Shown here in pieces: positions 47,723 to 58,828 of a stretch of DNA of 64,000 nucleotides. The notes below the pieces were generated by a model. The model worked only from the letters and a program-made list of their open reading frames with translations, searched no databases and had not been told where the DNA came from. The position numbers were made by a program, and so were the translations under genes. The stretch comes from Yponomeuta sedellus. Its lineage: Eukaryota; Arthropoda; Insecta; Lepidoptera; Yponomeutidae. Numbering within the stretch: the first letter of the stretch is position 1; every line of letters begins with the position of its first letter. The stretch is taken from assembly GCA_934045075.1 (NCBI GenBank), contig OW203727.1, positions 12,191,501 to 12,255,500 on the forward strand, in the 5' to 3' direction.

Positions 47723-48270
47723 AATAAAAAAGTCTACACCGCTGCCGATGGGGAGAGTTCCCAAGACACAGGCAGCATTCCCTCTCTGAATGGCCAGGCT
47801 GATGCGCTGGCCGAGGTAGCTACCAGCTCTTGGGTCGCCCGATGAGTCGACGAGGCGCGTCGCTATTTCTTTTTGAAGTTTACGCGCCTCGGGCCCCCAC
47901 GGACCCATCGTCTCGACCCCAAACGGCGCAAACAGGTAACCATCCCCAAGGACAGAGTATTTGCGCTGCTTGAGGCCTTCGGCCGTAGTCGCCGCTGCGC
48001 CCGCGGCCCTGCTGGTGTGGGTGACATGGGAAGACGCCAGTGTGTCACGCAGGTCGCATCCCACACTAGCGGCCTCCCGCTCTGCCACGGCACCAGAGAC
48101 ATACCATCGCGTCTCTTTCCATCGTCCCGTGCTATACCGTTAGGCTCAAGGATGGCCGGCACGGTGACGCTGGAAAGAGCCCTCCGGATTATGTCGTTTA
48201 GGGACGCGTGACGCGACAGTCGGCCCACGATGCGTTGGCAAGATAGGCCCTGGTGTCCCAACTCATCTTG
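47723..48270 (-). pseudogene. C-terminal fragment of a non-LTR-type reverse transcriptase polyprotein
   Basis: Markedly GC-rich coding-like block in AT-rich DNA. The minus strand reads [20 protein letters not shown], then [20 protein letters not shown] and LVWDATC. In another frame it continues with [39 protein letters not shown] and GNAACVLGTL. I recognise this as the C-terminal, nuclease-like end found after reverse transcriptase domains in a widespread animal retroelement group; the group name is uncertain. One base is missing near 48046. The 'RDG' where I recall 'PDG' may hit a nuclease motif. No reverse transcriptase domain remains upstream, because the foldback element begins at 48277. 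Confidence 0.65.
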
Positions 48271-48276
48271 TGATTG

Positions 48277-48922
48277 TAATAGTTATTTGTTATACAAGAG
48301 TGCAAAGTTGCTTTTTAACCGTGTGTTCAATTTTGATGACCGAGCAAGCGAAGGATTCTAAAATTGAATCACGAGCGCAGCGAGTGATTCAAAATTAGAA
48401 TCCTGAGCGTTAGCGAGGGAATCAAAAGAGCACGAGGTGAAAAATCTTTGCACTCGAGTGCAACACGTAACTTTTCATTCCACCTCAGCGAGGAAATGAC
48501 TAAATGCAAAAAAAAAAACGTTTACAATCACAAGATAGGTACACTTTTTTAATTCACAAACTTAGTGCATACGATGTTCTAAATTCAATTTACTTTATCC
48601 TCTAGAGAATAAAAACGGCTTTACCACTCAGATATTGAAGATTAAAAATACTCTTTCCGAGATGGTGGGATGAAAACGTTTTTTTTTTTTTGCATTTACT
48701 CATTTCCTCGCTGAGGTGGAATGAAAAGTTACGTGTTGCACTCGAGTGCAAAGATTTTTCACCTCGTGCTCTTTTTATTCCCTCGCTAACGCTCAGGATT
48801 CTAATTTTGAATCACTCGCTGCGCTCGTGATTCAATTTTAGAATCCTTCGCTTGCTCGGTCATCAAAATTGAACACGCGGTTAAAAAACAAATTTGCACT
48901 CTTGTATAACAAATAACTATTA
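48277..48922. mobile_element. 646-bp foldback element
   Basis: The outer ends 'taatagttatttgttataca' and its inverse are at 48277 and 48922. The arms of about 240 bp (48277-48520, 48675-48922) are near-perfect reverse complements and include 'cgagcgcagcgagtgattc', 'gcactcgagtgcaacacgta' and 'ttccacctcagcgaggaaat'. The spacer is about 150 bp. No transposase. 'atcttgtgattgt' before the left arm is inverted just after it (about 48523-48536). Confidence 0.88.
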
Positions 48923-49239
48923 AATGCCTGATTGAGAAATATTTCTAGATTACAGTCGCGATAGGCGATATTAATTTGGATCCCGATTAACTTATTTCAT
49001 TTTGTGTCAGATTCAAATGAATAATGTGTAGTGCTTAGGAATGTTTTAGTTTAAAAACAATGGGCGATGTTGATGGTGATGCTAACATTTGAGAGCTGGT
49101 TGATGGTGATGTGTTGAGGGAGGTGGGTGTTGTAGTTAGTGGGTGTTGTGGTTAGTAGTGTGGTTGTGTATTATTGGAGTTTGATATAATGCGCAATGGA
49201 AAATTATATTTATTTCTTCAGTTCATTTATATATCGAAA

Positions 49240-49405
49240 CTAGCTGACCCAGCAAACTTCGTACCGCCTAACAGTCGATTCTTTAATTTTTCTCTGCGTA
49301 AGAACCATCCTCGTACTTCAAGGAATATTCTAAAAAAAGAATTAGCGAAATTGGTTCAGCTGCTCTCGAGATTTGCGCTTACCAACACATTCAGCGATTC
49401 ATTTC
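49240..49405. repeat. Dispersed repeat ('agctgacccagcaaacttcg')
   Basis: 'actagctgacccagcaaact' to 'ccaacacattcagcgattca' resembles a repeat seen widely in arthropods. Read on the minus strand it would end in CAGCTAGT, like some Helitron ends. From 48923 to 49239 there are only simple GT-rich repeats ('gtgggtgttgtggttag'). Confidence 0.45.
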
Positions 49406-49781
49406 TATAATATAAATAAAGAAAAGTAATTACAATTGGATTAGGAAGATTCTCTAACAATTAAAGCAATTCTTATGTATCATGAGAAATTTATATTTGA
49501 TAGAGAAAAAGATATTGCTAACATAACATAGCTGAAGAACTCAATCTCACTTATACCTACTATAATAGTTTTGTTTTAACTCTTTGTAATAGCACTGAAA
49601 TATTGAGATATTTTTATTATAACTAATTGGTGATGATGATGAGTCTTTCCGACGGAGTTTCGTCATGGAGACTTTATGGTTTTGTAGCGTCGAGGATAGG
49701 CACCAATTAAGCCAGTACGTAAATATAATAAAAAATAATTATAATCTAAGTAATATTGGTTCATTTTATTTTTCGTTTCAG

Positions 49782-50019
49782 CAATTAATTGATTATATTC
49801 TTTTTAATACATTAACCCGTGCTAAAGACAATTTTAAATGCCTATTTGTACGTAATACAGAGAGTATTGTTAAGGGGTTTGAAATTTCACTGATGCCGCT
49901 AGTCGCCCATTAGCTCAGTTAGGAGAGCGCTGGCAAGGATAGCCAGAGGTCGCGGGTTTGAGTCCCGGCATGGGTGGAATTTTTAGCCTCTAACTAGGTT
50001 TTTAAAACAATTAATTGAT
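49782..50019 (-). mobile_element. Hairpin-SINE with flipped core, 12-bp TSD
   Basis: Element 49794-50007 lies between 'caattaattgat' copies (49782-49793, 50008-50019). The 3' end is at the left in minus orientation ('aacccgtgctaaagac'), yet the tRNA-like core ('gcccattagctcagttagga', 'gcgggtttgagtccc') reads on the plus strand, opposite to canonical copies. This is what inversion between the two arms would give. Confidence 0.88.
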
Positions 50020-50321
50020 GTTATTTTTTAATAAAGAACGAATAATGCTACTTTATTTAAATCAATGTTCTTCTAGAGATTCTAAAGATTAGTTTCAATC
50101 CTCTTAAAATGCCATAATGTAATTAATTAAAATTAATATTTATTTCACAAGCATGCTCCTTATACTGCCACGCCCTAGAGGGCATCATGTATGATTATTT
50201 TTTAATATAACATCATCGTATGTGCAACATATCCGCAATAAATGAATACGCACATGAAAGTTTTTAACAGCGAGGCAGTTACAAACAAGATCACTCAACT
50301 TCACAGACTGGTAAAAAATTG

Positions 50322-50401
50322 CTTTATTTTCATGCTGTCTAGCAGAATATTTGTCGTGCTACTTTATTTTCATGCTGTCTAGCAGAATATTTGTCGTGCT
50401 A
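50322..50401. repeat. Tandem duplication, 40-bp unit, two copies
   Basis: 'ctttattttcatgctgtcta' plus 20 more bases is repeated exactly at 50322 and 50362. Confidence 0.95.
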
Positions 50402-50498
50402 AATTAGAGTGCACTGTAGCTAAAAACAAACTTTTTCATTTAGGTACATTGGATTCTTTTTTTTTTGAACTAAAACTTTCGTAAGCACAATACATTGG

Positions 50499-50701
50499 AT
50501 TCATTCTGCATTATACTATTTTTATTTTTAATGCACTAACCCGTGCTAAGGACAAATTTAAAAACCTATTTAGTGGCTAAAAATTTCACCCATGCCGGGA
50601 TTCGAACCCGCATTGGCACGGATAGCCAGAGTCTGCGGGTTTGAATCCCGGCATGGGTGAAATTTTTAGCCTCTAAATAGGTTTTTAAATTCATTCTGCA
50701 T
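50499..50701 (-). mobile_element. Hairpin-SINE, palindromic form with 13-bp TSD
   Basis: Element 50512-50688 lies between 'attcattctgcat' copies (50499-50511, 50689-50701). The 3' end is at the left. The inverse and forward arm-plus-B-box halves join at 'cccgcattggcacgg'. From 50702 to 51840 nothing is recognised except a GC-rich patch at about 51340-51600. Confidence 0.92.
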
Positions 50702-51839
50702 GCTATTTCTCTTAAAATATTCGTTTAATTTTCACAACTTTCTTTCAATATTGTGTTTTCATAAGTCAAAATGAATTCCTTCATTAGGTATATGCCGTAC
50801 ATGTAATTCTGTGGATATGTAGAAGTAATTTTTTGACTCGTAATATGTCTGTGAGATTGAGATGTCAAAAGAGTTAAATGAACATAAATGGTGACGAGCA
50901 AAATGTGTTTGATTATTTTTTTTAACACAATGTACTCTTTTTTTTTTAACACAATTGTACTAATGGAACACAAACACAATGTACAAATCTGATGATCAAC
51001 CAAATTTATTAGTACATCATGTTTGAATTTTTTAAGTACGGGCGTTTTACCTGATTTTATATCTTAAAGAAATAAGGGAATTTAAACTATACTTTTATCG
51101 TAAGCCGAAAACTAAGTCCGTATTGAGTGTATTATTATAGTTAATATTATAGTTCAAATTACCTCTTGGTCTTCGGCGCAGCGCGCATGAAACTAATAAC
51201 ATCAAAATGGATGACTAACCAGATTTCCGTTCCCATACGAAAACGGAAGATAATAACATCCGGATCAAAAAACTCAATAGATATCTCGTTAACCTGTCAG
51301 AGATGAGGCCGCTTTAGGAGCTCTCGCAAAAACTGCCGGGTATCCGAGATATGTGGAGCGAGCGAATGTCAGCGTCGCGGCATCAATCACTAACGAGGGC
51401 GGGGATTACCCGCGCCGGCCGTCATACCCCGCACGAAGGCGACGAATTTACATAAACAACCTCATCTGTATTCAGCATGCGCAAGCCGGGAGCCCATGCA
51501 ACAACATGTGCCATTCAACTTGCGGACCTCTATTATTAATTGTGGACAAGCGACGGCGAGCGCGGTGTCTGCTGCCCGCTGTTGTTCCTAGTTTAATGGA
51601 AGTTCTGAGCGCTCTCAGCTCCAGATAGATAAACTCTTTATTGCACATTCTCGGCATTCGTGGCTAACTTATACACAATGTTTATAATACACTTATACAC
51701 AACTTTAAACAGATTGATGGGTGACTCTGCTCATCATAAGAAACATCTTTTTTTCTAAAACTTTGCCTTTCCCTCTTGCGTATGTAATTTCCGAAAAAAA
51801 TTCTACGTTCAATACAAAATTTGACATGTCAGCAATAAA

Positions 51840-52104
51840 GCAAGAGCCCCGGGTTCGATTCTCAGTGCGGGCATGCACCAATGACTTTGTTTTCTTAGTA
51901 ATGTACATTTGTAAAGTTATAATAGCAATACCACTCCCTTACTGTGATGAAAAACATCGTTAGGAAACTTGTGTGTCAGAGATGTTCAAATACCTCAGCG
52001 CTTGAAATTTCCAATTCGCGGTGGGCACGCGTGGTAATTAAACCCTCGTAATCTCTCTTTGAGAGAAGGCCTGTGGCCTGCAGTGGGACGTTTATAGGCT
52101 TAAA
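51840..52104 (+). repeat. tRNA-derived SINE (family M), near full length
   Basis: 'gggttcgattctcag' (B box), 'caatgactttgttttctta', 'agcaataccactccctta', 'ctcagcgcttgaaatttcc', 'agaaggcctgtggcctgcag', 'tgggacgtttatagg'. The Helitron-like 3' end lies directly beside its tail. Confidence 0.85.
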
Positions 52105-53290
52105 CTAGGGGTCGAGCCCACTGCGCGCTTACGCGCGCCAACCCCCAGCCGCTCCGAGCTGCGCTCTCCGCGGCGCCCGGCCTAGGGCCTCGCTAGACAC
52201 TTATTGTAGTGAATTGTTACATGGGAACATGTATGGTCTCGGCCTTTGGCCTCGACCTGGACGGCCTTCGGCCTCGCCGCGGCGGGGTTCCTCGTGCCCG
52301 CTCCGCGGAGCTCGGCCTCCGGCCTCGCAAGTTTGTACCTCTTTGCTCATGCGCTGGTACTTCTGCGCCGTAACCTGAACGGTCTCGGCCTTCGGCCTCG
52401 GCCTGGACGGAGCTCGGCCTTCGGCCTCACCGCGGCGGGGTTCCTCGTGCCCGCTCCGCGGAGCTCGGCCTCCGGCCTCGCAAGTTTGTCCCTTTTTGCT
52501 CTTGCGCTGGTACTTGTGCGCCGTAACCTGGACGGAGCTCAGCCTTCGGCCTCGCCGCGGCGGGGTTCCTCGTGCCCGTTCCGCGGAGCTCGGCCTCCAG
52601 CCTCGCAAGTTTGTCCCTTTTTGCTTTTGCGCTGGTACTTGTGCGCCGTAACCTGAATGGTCTCGGCCTTCGGCCTCGGCCTAAACGGAGGTCGGCCTTC
52701 AGCCTCGCCGCGGCAGAACTTTTTTTGCCCGCTTCGCGGAGCTCGGCCTCCGGCCTCGCAAGTTTGTCCCATTTCTCTGTTGAAAAGTCAATTTTAGTAT
52801 TAAATCTCCATACAAAAATTTCTCATTTTCAATCATCAATATCTCGGCCGCCATCTGGAAATTACAAGATGTCGCATTTTTTTCATATACCTGGGTCCTT
52901 TGGCAACGCGATGCCGCTTACGGCATATCTCCAGCATATGCCCATATGCATACGCCCAGCAGTTGACTTTTTTGCGCAAACGTCGATTTTTCGGTCGGCT
53001 ATATCTGCGCCGCCATTTTGAATTACGAACAACCAAAATTTTTTTTTTTCAATCGGATCACTACAACTCCATTCTATCAAAATTTCATCCAAATCGGTCA
53101 GTAAACAACAGAGTTAGCACCCTCAATTGGTGGAACGCGTTCGGAATTCAAAAATCGGCTTCATAGGATGGCTGTAATTCGTACATTTCCTACAACTTTC
53201 TCATACATCATTTTCGTCCAAATCTTACCGTTTCGGAGAAAACGTATGGATGTCAGATCAGTCAGTGAGTATATCGGATTTTAGCTTTAT
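52105..53290 (-). mobile_element. Helitron-like nonautonomous element, most complete copy
   Basis: On the minus strand it starts at about 53290 with 'aaatccgatatactcactga' and continues with the 5' region shared with 21146 and 22476. It then has four GC-rich repeats of about 130-155 bp (52210-52770), and ends with the hairpins 'gcgcgcgtaagcgcgc' and 'gggctcgacccc', CTAG at 52105-52108, and a flanking T. This links the AT-rich 5' family with the GC-rich 3' family. No Rep/helicase is encoded. Confidence 0.75.
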
Positions 53291-53521
53291 ATATATAATA
53301 TAATATAATATAATATAATATAATATAATATAATATAATATAATATAATATAATATAATATAATATAATATAATATAATATAATATAATATAATATAATA
53401 TAATATAATATAATATAATATAATATAATATAATATAATATAATATAATATAATATAATATAATATAATATAATATAATATAATATAATATAATATAATA
53501 TAATATAATATAATATATATA
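53291..53521. repeat. (TAATA)n microsatellite, about 45 units
   Basis: Pentanucleotide array abutting the 5' end of the Helitron-like element. Open frames of YYIIL repeats across it are artefacts. From 53522 to 54020 nothing else. Confidence 0.95.
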
Positions 53522-54025
53522 ATAGCCACCTCCTTTTTCAAGTCCGTTAAAAAATAGTATTAATACAAACATCAATCTTTTTACTTGGAAACGAATAGAG
53601 GCGACTGAGTTGACTCTATTTTGTTTATTGAATCTTTCGAAGTTGCTCCATATGCCTGTGCCTCCATTAGATTTGGGCAACTGAAATCAGATTTTCCCGC
53701 AGATGGTGTATTTTCAGAGAAACGTTTTAAATATTCGTATTTCGTTTAGTATTTCTTCACTGAAAGGGGTCGTTTAAGATAAAAAATTAAAGTACGATGT
53801 GACCTTCAATTGAAATCAGAGGTCTTCTCTAAGTATACGGGAGCAACCTTTCTGTGACAGGTCGCCTGAAAGTTAAATAGTTCTTTTGACGATTATATAG
53901 ATCAGTTAGTGAATGGCTGACTGTGGATTTTGCTAGTGATTGAGTGCTGTTCGTCTGGACGTAGCAATAGTGTTTTTCCTACTTTCGTAAGAAAGTACTT
54001 TTTCTTTCACGTAAGAAACTTTTCT

Positions 54026-54140
54026 GGCATGGTTAGCCAGAGGTCACGGGTTCGAGTCCCGACATGGGTGAAATTGTTAGCCAATTTTTAGAATTTAAAA
54101 TTGTCCTTAGCACGGGTTAGTGCATTAAAAAGAATATAAT
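54026..54140 (+). repeat. Hairpin-SINE, 5'-truncated
   Basis: Half of the core ('acgggttcgagtcccg'), a damaged arm, and the 3' end 'gcacgggttagtgcattaaa'. From 54141 to 54690 nothing else. Confidence 0.8.
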
Positions 54141-54689
54141 GATGTTGTAAGCAAATTAAGTAATATTATGGCACTTAAAGTTATTGATGACAATTATGGA
54201 ACCTCATCATATAGATAGCAACTGATGTATCAGGTTTAAGGAGACTTAAGAAAAAATGATCAGAGTAGAGTTTTTCTTCTGCTGCCTTTTTCTCCACTAC
54301 ACTTTGCCCCGAAGGCAGTGGTTTACATTTTACATTGTATAATATTGACATGCAGCAAACAGAATGTAAACTCTTTACGTTGAAATTTAATTTTTGTGAT
54401 TTAATGGCCAGCCCACTGCCACTTCAGCTTGCTAATTCTCTGAGCTTTATTAATAACTATGGTTCATATAGTCAGTGGCTGGTTTTCAAAGATGAGAGAA
54501 GGCTATACGGCGCATTTTTTTTCCTACGGAACATCCAAAAATCTTTGTAATTAAAACGTTTCTTGCCTCCCCTGTAAAACAATAAATTACTTGTGCGGTG
54601 CTCTTGCTAAACGACGATATGAGGAAGGTGAAGAATATTATTTACTGTACATTGGAAATACCAACACATACAAAATAATTACAAAGGTA

Positions 54690-55210
54690 CATAGATAGAT
54701 ATATTGATAGAATATTCTTTATTGTACACATAAATTACAGTAACAGAAAGTATATAAAAATATAGTACAAATAGCGGCCCTATTACTAAAAGCAATTTCC
54801 TTTAGGCAACCATAGACGGAGACAAGAAAGAAATTAGAGACGGGTAGTCGGTGGAAAACAGAAATTTCGAAATCAGGAATTCAACGAAATTTACATAAAC
54901 TTACTTAAACTACATACATAAATAATTAAATAAATAGTACAATAGGCGGCCTTATTGCTACAAGCTATTGCTTCCAGACAACCTTACTAATTAAATACTC
55001 ATTAGTATTAACGTCGCCTTTGCACAAATATGCTTATTGTGCAACAAAGAATTTTTTAATCTAACCTTACGATGGAAAGTTGCTGAAGGTAATTAAAAAG
55101 GCGAGTAGCCAGTGCACACTTAAATATTGACACATACCTATACCCTATAATAATAATACACTTACATACCTCTACTTACACAAACTTATAATTATAAACA
55201 TACATATCTT
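54690..55210 (-). repeat. Family T SINE, one or two adjacent copies
   Basis: 'gaatattctttattgtacac', 'cggccctattactaaaagca' and then 'gtacaataggcggccttatt', with 'cttacgatggaaagttgctg'. Two partly overlapping copies with GATA at the 3' side. From 55211 to 55704 nothing else. Confidence 0.75.
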
Positions 55211-55704
55211 ATAAGAAAATTCTACAAAAGACAAGGAAAGTAATAACATCTATACACAGGAGGACGACATGTTTTCAAATAAAACAAATTGTCATAATTC
55301 GCAACTCTTAACATCGCAATATGTAATCTAATAAGTTAGTGTAAACTAATCGCTCTATAACAACTTAACGACGTAGTTGACTCTCAAGGTTGCGATTACA
55401 AGTTGCTCGTAGATTTAAATTTTGAGCTCGTAATTTAACCCTTCATCCTTTTGAAATAGCGAAAGGGTTGGGTCCTAATAGTCTATTTGTGAAACGTAAT
55501 GGGCCGGTCTGGCCGAGCGTATTAGACAATTTGGGCGTACTCTGACTTCAGTCTATTAGAGTCTATTCATATAAAGCCACCAGCTACGCTCGACGTCCGT
55601 GGCAGGCTTGTTGGACAATGGCTTTTCCTGGATTAGGGCTACTTGTTGTTATCGTGTGAGATAATAAAAACAAATTCCGATAGAATGCTGAAGGCCTATG
55701 AAAG

Positions 55705-55790
55705 TCTATGGTGGCCTGGAAGAAATTGCTTTTAGTAATAGGGCCGCCATTTGTACTGTATTTTTTTTATAATTTCTATCTATCTATCTA
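55705..55790 (+). repeat. Family T SINE tail with (TATC)n
   Basis: 'gcctggaagaaattgctttt', 'taatagggccgcc', then a TATC tail at 55776-55788. Confidence 0.8.
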
Positions 55791-55844
55791 AAGAATGCAG
55801 AGTATGCAGAAAGAAAATATTACAATACTTACTATTAGTTTTAC

Positions 55845-55965
55845 AATCCTTCACCAACCCGGACTTTGCCCCCGTAGTGGCGTATGGCCTAATCTTCCTG
55901 CGATGCATGAAGAAACCCGTGCCCCAGCAGTGGGGACATACAACGTGGAAATCGATCGATCGATT
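55845..55965 (+). repeat. 5S-like SINE, 3' part and (GATC)n tail
   Basis: 'caccaacccggactttgccc', 'cgtgccccagcagtggggac' and a tail 'atcgatcgatcgatt'. Head missing. Confidence 0.8.
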
Positions 55966-56094
55966 CAGGAAGAAATATTAACGAAAGAAATATCTGGAGT
56001 GCATTTTTGTGGAAAGGACAGAAAGGGACGTCCCAGGTCGACATAATTCGACCAAATACGGATTATTTTTGAATGCACTTTGATTAGTTAGTTA

Positions 56095-56310
56095 GACCTG
56101 AGATATTTCCCCATTTAGCCTCATAGTTGGGAAACATTGTACGTAGCAAGCGCGTATCAATTTACAAGACCCTAAGGTTTCCTCGCGATGTTTTTTCCTT
56201 GATAGTTAGCGAGTGGTTTTTCTACTATAACTTCACAAATTTACATAACTTAGAAAAGAAAGTCATTCGTACGTGCCGGGATTTAAACCTACGACCTAAG
56301 GACCTGGCGT
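56095..56310 (-). repeat. Family M SINE
   Basis: On the minus strand: head remnant 'cgtaggtttaaatcccggc', 'gactttcttttctaagttat', 'aaaaccactcgctaac', 'catcgcgaggaaacc'. From 56311 to 57160 nothing is recognised except a CACACA run near 56725. Confidence 0.7.
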
Positions 56311-57164
56311 TCTACCACCGCATTTAGTAAATGCAAACTTAGTACCATTTACTCAAACACAAACATAACTACAATACTGAATAAAATTTAGATTAGAACA
56401 TTAAATTTTATTTGAAAAGTGACCTTTACTAACATTCTAATGTCAAAGTGTATTTCAATTCCACCAGGTCCTATACCTATACCAGCTAGCTACAGCTGGC
56501 AACACACGCAGGGCTCGTAATTTTCCACGTCAGTTCACATGGAATAAGCCAGTCGCCGGCGTAAAGTCGATCTCTTTGAGGAGCAGCGATGAGAACTGTC
56601 TCATGCCGGGAACGGACCAACCAAACGAATGCGGATCAACGAAAGTGATCGAATGAATGAAGACGTTACGGCCAAAGCAAACGAACTTCATCATGTGCAT
56701 ACACATACATACATATGTATACACAAACACACACACACGTTTTCGTTGTATGTGACTTCTAGATATAGATGTTCACCATATGAGTACAATATTTATTATC
56801 TCTTGTGTGATTCTCAAATAACCAATTTTACTTTACTTTACCTCAATAGTATTATAGTAGTATTAGCCCCGAACTTTATTCGTGTGACCTAAATCCCCTA
56901 GAATTTCTATTCGATTTCGTAGTTTTAAACTCGCTATAACTAGTTAAAGACAGCGTAAACCAGTAGAAACTAGTCGCAACCAATTCAGAGTAATCTTTAG
57001 GGCTCGGTACCGTCAGCAAAATTAACCATGATTTTTTAAGAACGCGGTGCAGTGACGTAGATTTTAAAAGAGCTAGAGGTAGTAACATAACATAACATTT
57101 ACATACAGGCATATATTGCATCCGGCCTCACACTAGGATACCCTGTGTCGTGAGAACCAGAAAC

Positions 57165-57290
57165 AACGACATCACAAACATGTAAACATCCAAGACCTGG
57201 GGGTTGTCTTTGTACACAGCCGGGGTTCGAACCCGGAACCTCTCGCAGGTAGGCACAAGCGCTACCGCTGCGCCACGCGGCGGTAGTGTG
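57165..57290 (-). repeat. tRNA-like SINE head
   Basis: On the minus strand: 'cgcgtggcgcagcggtagcg' (A-box region) and 'ccgggttcgaaccccggc' (perfect T-arm and B box). There is no paired acceptor stem, so it is a SINE head and not a functional tRNA. Confidence 0.65.
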
Positions 57291-57336
57291 TCGAACAGAG
57301 TTTTTTGTTTTAAGTAGCAGCCTTAAAAAACTAGAT

Positions 57337-57390
57337 GGCCGAATTGGCTGCCACTGTCAGATCTATCTGAGAGTGGCAGCCAATTCGGCC
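57337..57390. repeat. Short perfect hairpin
   Basis: 'ggccgaattggctgccact' (57337-57355) is exactly inverted at 57372-57390, and the spacer pairs further (tcagat/ctga). Possibly a MITE remnant. Confidence 0.85.
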
Positions 57391-57616
57391 AATCTTAATT
57401 TATGTATTTCTTCAAAGAACTACTCTTTTTTTTGCGACAAAAAAGGCCGTAATGTTTATTTCGTTAACTTAGAAGTTTGATTTTATACAACTTCAAGGGA
57501 CTGTGTACTTACAATTACAAATAGGTTTATTTTGGCATCCTTATTATCTAAAGATACTTGAGAGGACGAAAGAGGACTTGAAGTTTTTATTTCATGTCCT
57601 TGTCCATACTTCCACG

Positions 57617-58185
57617 CGTTCCCAAGATAAAGAGTCTTACTAGGATCACTTGCTAGGAGCCGCGGGTTTCCTCGCGATGTTTTCCTCCACGGTTAGCGTG
57701 TGGTATTGCTAAAACAAATTCGCAGATGTACCTATTCCCGAGATAAAGAGTCTTACTAGGAACACTTACTAGGAGCCGCGGGTTTCCTCGCGATGTTTTC
57801 CTCCACGGTTAGCGTGTGGTATTGCTGAAACAAATTCGCAGATGTACCTACGTAACTTTAAAAATAAACAAAGTCCATGGATGACATATGGCGAATTTGT
57901 TTTAGCAATACCACACGCTAACCGTGGAGGAAAACATCGCGAGGAAACCCGCGGCTCCTAGTAAGTGTTCCTAGTGAGACTCTTTATCTCGGGAACAGGT
58001 ACATCTGCGAATTTGTTTTAGCAATACCACACGCTAACCGTGGAGGAAAACATCGCGAGGAAACCCGCGGCTCCTAGTAAGTGTTCCTAGTGAGACTCTT
58101 TATCTCGGGAACAGGTACATCTGCGAATTTGTTTTAGCAATACCACACGCTAACCGTGGAGGAAAACATCGCGAGGAAACCCGCG
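57617..58185. repeat. Inverted array of 116-bp SINE-derived units (2 + 3 copies)
   Basis: Two direct units (57617-57853) face about three inverse units (57890-58185) across a spacer of about 37 bp. Each unit holds family M body sequence ('gtttcctcgcgatgttttcc', 'gtgtggtattgct') plus 'gataaagagtcttactagga' and 'aggagccgcggg'. The units are almost identical, so amplification is recent. The arms can form a hairpin of about 235 bp. From 58186 to 58421 there is only a common insect repeat near 58330-58410. Confidence 0.93.
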
Positions 58186-58421
58186 GCTTGGTTGCGAACC
58201 GGCACGTCAAATGGTTAAAGGCGACTGAAAGCACGCGTTACTTCACTAACTGAGTATAAACTCTGGTATAAGCCATTCATTTTGGTAGGTTTTGATGGCA
58301 TTATACATAGTAAATTAAAAGGTTAAATGTTCCCTTTTTGGGGTTTCATGGCAAAAAAGGAAAAACGGAACCCTTATAGGATCACTTTGTTAGGTATCTG
58401 TCCGTCTGTCTGTTTGCCCAT

Positions 58422-58828
58422 AGGGCCCTGACATGGCTTAACGACTGCCATTACATGACAGCCTGCACCAACGACTTAACGTGCCTTGCGAAGCACGGAA
58501 GTGCTTGGAAAAATGCCACTAGCGGTAGTTACGGGACGGTCACCCATCGTGCACCTGACCGCGCCTGTTGTTGCTTAACTCAAGTGAAGAAGATTTCGCA
58601 AGGCACGCTAAACCGTTGGTGCAGGCTGTCACGTAATGGCAGTCGTTAAGCCATGTCAGGGGCCCTATGGGCAGCTTGATAACTTCTGACAGTAAGGTCC
58701 GCCACAGTCTTACAATCCTCCACCAAGCCGGACTTGGCCCCCGTGGGGTGTAGCCTAACCTTCCTCCAATGCAGGAAGAGACCCGCGCCCCAGCAATGGG
58801 GACATACAAGGGTTGATATCGAGGGTAT
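58422..58828. mobile_element. 5S-like SINE, inverted dimer
   Basis: 58422-58580 carries the head half with its sense strand minus. 58588-58828 carries the body and tail with sense strand plus ('ggacatacaagggttgat' at the end). The segments from 'gacatggcttaacgactgcc' to 'gtgccttgcgaagcac' are mirrored as 'gcaaggcacgctaaaccg' to 'gttaagccatgtcagg'. Confidence 0.85.

Noticed and set aside
53258..53680. Open frames of YYIIL repeats
   Set aside because: Products of the TAATA array.
57617..58185. CRISPR-like array
   Set aside because: Units of 116 bp are contiguous without unique spacers and lie in eukaryotic repeat DNA.
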